The translations under genes were made by a program, and so were the position numbers. A stretch of 7,947 nt of DNA from JBALVT01 sp045110675 (GTDB lineage: Bacteria; Pseudomonadota; Gammaproteobacteria; Pseudomonadales; Halieaceae), in contig JBGCGJ010000086.1 of assembly GCA_045110675.1 (NCBI GenBank), forward strand, positions 1 through 7,947, read 5' to 3'. Under the pieces are notes generated by a model. It saw nothing but the letters and a program-made list of their open reading frames with translations. It did not search any database and was not told where the DNA came from. Below are positions 5,986-7,947 of the stretch, piece after piece. Each line of letters opens with the position of its first letter. The stretch's first letter is position 1.

Positions 5986-6729
5986 TTAACGTGATTGAAC
6001 TTCTACAATTTCAATCATCTCGTCACCCACGTTTTCATAGCGGTGACCTTCGGAGTCTTTTTGCCAAAGAAATTCACCGGCTTTAACAACAGCTGCATCC
6101 CCTGTCTCATCCCGCACTTCGCCAGCCGACAGGTAAACCCGGGTAAACGGCAGGTTGTGCTGATGCAAACCACTTTTTTCACCCGGTTTAAGGCTTATAC
6201 GATAGACACGAGCGTTGGGCTTTTCATCCACCATCTGCACGCCCTGCATGTCGCCTTCGACAGGCTCAAGCTTTTCCGAGATATCGCCTTTTACCCCTAC
6301 ACCAATGATGTGAAAGGGTGCAGTGCCGATATTTCCCACCCGGTGAATGTGCGGCAAGTCGTGATTGTCGGAGCTAAACCTGAGGTCCCCCGTTTTAACA
6401 TCGGCCACGCGTTTTTCTCCATTGAGGGGCTGGGCAAAAACTTGAGTACCGGAAACCGTAACATACAGTACATCCAGCAGATGCTGGTGATATAGACTTT
6501 CGTAACCCGGTGGTAAATCGACGTTAAGAATCATGACATCGTCATTTTCAAAAACCAGCTGATGCTTTGGCTCCTCATAGACCGGCACCCAGTCCTGGGA
6601 AAAGGCGGGGACAGAAAGTGACGACAAGCACAGGCAAGTTAGCAAGGGATGCAGCAGGGAGGATTTCTTCTGACACGATGAGGGTATCTCAGTGTTAGCG
6701 ACTCCCGCAGTACTTTTAAGATTTAACAT
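5986..6729 (-). CDS. Exported two-domain cupin protein of unknown function
   Basis: A 247-residue protein from the ATG at 6727-6729, chosen because GGAG (6739-6742) lies 9 bases upstream. An ATG at 6742-6744 would add five residues but has no clear ribosome site. A hydrophobic stretch at about 25-43 ending PAFSQ looks like a signal peptide with a long N-region, so a periplasmic location is likely. Two cupin barrels are visible. Domain 1 has G-X5-HQH (H81, H83) followed by D86, then HRVGN with H129. Domain 2 has G-X5-HQH (H189, H191) and GHRYEN with H229, but no acidic residue where domain 1 has D86. Both could bind a metal; domain 2 has a less complete ligand set. No specific enzyme (dioxygenase, isomerase, lyase) is recognisable. 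It converges with the receptor gene and diverges from the amidase. A metal-dependent accessory, an enzyme for an aromatic breakdown product and a sensor protein are all open. Confidence 0.82.
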   Translation of the reverse strand: MLNLKSTAGVANTEIPSSCQKKSSLLHPLLTCLCLSSLSVPAFSQDWVPVYEEPKHQLVFENDDVMILNVDLPPGYESLYHQHLLDVLYVTVSGTQVFAQPLNGEKRVADVKTGDLRFSSDNHDLPHIHRVGNIGTAPFHIIGVGVKGDISEKLEPVEGDMQGVQMVDEKPNARVYRISLKPGEKSGLHQHNLPFTRVYLSAGEVRDETGDAAVVKAGEFLWQKDSEGHRYENVGDEMIEIVEVQSR

Positions 6730-6738
6730 TTGTTCAAA

Positions 6739-6742
6739 CTCC
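6739..6742 (-). promoter_or_regulatory. Ribosome binding site that sets the cupin start
   Basis: GGAG on the minus strand, 9 bases before the ATG at 6727-6729. It overlaps the alternative upstream ATG (6742-6744), which argues that the downstream ATG is used. Confidence 0.55.
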
Positions 6743-6791
6743 ATTCAGTGATGGACAGGCAGATGCTCGATGTTTCTCAGGGTTCGAGTAG

Positions 6792-6829
6792 ATGACCGAA
6801 TACTGTTGTACTATAAATCAATGACCGAA
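6792..6829. promoter_or_regulatory. 9-bp direct repeat flanking a TATAAA box, candidate control site
   Basis: ATGACCGAA occurs exactly at 6792-6800 and 6821-6829, a 29-bp period. Between them lies TATAAA (6812-6817), a possible -10 for the plus-strand amidase, with TATAGT on the other strand (6810-6815) as a possible -10 for the cupin. No good -35 is present at usual spacing for either. Paired direct repeats around a shared promoter suggest a regulator of the divergent pair, but the repeat is short. Confidence 0.4.
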
Positions 6830-6847
6830 CAGGGGGTACTAAGAAAA

Positions 6848-7947
6848 ATGTCAAACGAGATATGGCGTCTGGACGCCACTGCGGTTGCACATGGCATCAG
6901 CACGCGCGAGTTTAGCTCCCGAGAAGCAGTGACCTCCTGTTTGCAGCGCTTGGATGAAGTCAATCCTAAGCTCAACGCCATCGTAGAGTGGCGGGCCGAC
7001 GAGGCTCTCGCTGCCGCAGATGCTGCGGACAAAGCCGTTGCCGAGGGAGATGAACTAAGCCCCCTTCACGGCGTTCCTATCAGCGTCAAAGCCAATCAGG
7101 ATCTGTCCGGCTGGGCCACTGTGAACGGTAGCGAAGCGCTAAAAGACAACATGGCGTCGGAGACTTCGCCGTGCATTCAGAACTTGTTGGACGCCGGAGC
7201 GATCGTCATCGGCCGCTCCAATACCCCCGAGTTTTCGGTGCGCTGGGAAACGACCAACGATTTCTACGGCGCCACGGACAACCCCTGGAATTCCGAATTG
7301 ACGCCCGGGGGATCCAGTGGCGGTGCTGCTGCATCCGTCGCCGCGGGTATAAACCCTCTGGCCACCGGCACGGATCTGGGTGGCTCGCTCCGTGTCCCGG
7401 CTCAAGCCTGTGGAGTGGCATCTATCAAGCCGGGAAGAGGCCGAGTACCCGATTTCAATTCCACCGACCCGGCGGAGCCAGGCCTGGGATTTCAGCTGTT
7501 CAATGTAAACGGTTTTTTCGCGAGATCGGTCCGCGACTTGCAATTGGGCCTACCTGTCATGTCCGCAGGTGACTGGCGCGACCCCTGGTGGTCCCCTGCC
7601 CCTTTGGACGACGATGTTAAACATCCCCACAAGATCGCCCTGGTGCTAGATCCGGGTGGCAGCGCAATCAGTGAGCAGGTCCGGTCCGGCGTCATAACAG
7701 CGGGAAAACTACTGAGTAACGCGGGCTATGAGATCGAGGAAGTTGTTCCTCCGGCGCTAGGGGAAGCTTTGGATATTTGGCGCACTATCTGTTTGGGAGA
7801 AATCGTCACGGGTCTAAAACCGGCCGTGGGCGATATCTGCGGGCCCCGTATGCAACGCTGCCTGGAACATTACTCGGCGATGCTCCCCAAAGCGTTTAGT
7901 GAAGCGTCTATGGTGGATGCACACGCGCGACGCCGGGGCGTTCTTCG
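6848..7947 (+). CDS. Amidase-signature family amidase (partial, C-terminus cut off)
   Basis: An open frame from ATG 6848 to the window edge gives 366 residues of an enzyme family usually about 450-500 long, so roughly the last quarter is missing. The Ser-cisSer-Lys hydrolase triad is complete: K81 in PISVKAN, cis-Ser S156 in PGGSSGG and nucleophile S180 in GTDLGGSLRVPA. The spacings 75 and 24 equal those of fatty acid amide hydrolase (K142, S217, S241). The following ACGVASIKPGRGRVP is also typical. There is no signal peptide, so it is probably cytoplasmic. It hydrolyses a carboxamide or an N-substituted amide; the substrate cannot be read. Nearby genes suggest an amide of an aromatic amine or an aryl-acetamide, but amidases of this family are widespread and diverse. 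A weak purine-rich ribosome site (AGGGGG about 11 bases upstream, then AAGAAAA) precedes the start. It is unlikely to be GatA because no GatB or GatC is beside it, although the family is shared. Confidence 0.9.
   Translation, partial: MSNEIWRLDATAVAHGISTREFSSREAVTSCLQRLDEVNPKLNAIVEWRADEALAAADAADKAVAEGDELSPLHGVPISVKANQDLSGWATVNGSEALKDNMASETSPCIQNLLDAGAIVIGRSNTPEFSVRWETTNDFYGATDNPWNSELTPGGSSGGAAASVAAGINPLATGTDLGGSLRVPAQACGVASIKPGRGRVPDFNSTDPAEPGLGFQLFNVNGFFARSVRDLQLGLPVMSAGDWRDPWWSPAPLDDDVKHPHKIALVLDPGGSAISEQVRSGVITAGKLLSNAGYEIEEVVPPALGEALDIWRTICLGEIVTGLKPAVGDICGPRMQRCLEHYSAMLPKAFSEASMVDAHARRRGVL

Noticed and set aside
7139..7695. Overlapping antisense and out-of-frame open frames within the amidase gene
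   Set aside because: They are shadows of the GC-rich amidase coding frame, which carries the full catalytic signature.
1..7947. CRISPR arrays, tRNA or rRNA genes, insertion sequences, attachment sites
   Set aside because: No regularly spaced repeats, cloverleaf-like segments, transposase frames or terminal inverted repeats were seen on either strand.

Overview
The window looks like part of a Gram-negative (proteobacterial, probably gammaproteobacterial) chromosome with roughly balanced base composition. The evidence is Sec and Tat leaders for periplasmic proteins, a large TonB-dependent outer-membrane receptor that ends in Phe, and close gene packing with short inter-operon gaps. I cannot place it to a genus from sequence alone.

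Left half (about 1-3093, all minus strand): a compact four-gene operon read right to left: large subunit (aauB), membrane maturation protein (aauE), thioredoxin-like disulfide protein (aauD), and TTQ small subunit (aauA). This is the B-E-D-A order of quinoprotein amine dehydrogenase clusters. Small-subunit details (14 cysteines, the SPITWIGTC context of the first cofactor Trp, and an 11-residue gap from the second cofactor Trp to the last Cys) fit aromatic amine dehydrogenase better than methylamine dehydrogenase. A further gene with a GTG start and leader-like N-terminus may begin 13 bp after aauA and run off the left edge.

Middle (3094-3469): a 376-bp divergent control region. It holds a perfect 15-bp palindrome almost midway between the two flanking start codons, a 12-bp palindrome, a third inverted repeat, and a consensus TATAAT facing aauB. 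To its right, on the plus strand, lies an 806-residue TonB-dependent receptor (3470-5890) that ends at a long hairpin terminator.

Right part: a secreted two-domain cupin of unknown function on the minus strand (5986-6729), then a divergent 118-bp gap with a 9-bp direct repeat around a TATAAA box, then a plus-strand amidase-signature enzyme (6848 onward) cut by the right edge with its complete Lys-cisSer-Ser triad visible.

Working model (inference): the receptor brings an aromatic amine or a conjugate of one across the outer membrane. The periplasmic TTQ enzyme oxidatively deaminates it and passes electrons to a cytochrome or cupredoxin not seen here. The amidase may release amines or process an amide. 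The cupin could be an accessory or sensor protein. Shared control between the divergent aau operon and the receptor is the most testable part.
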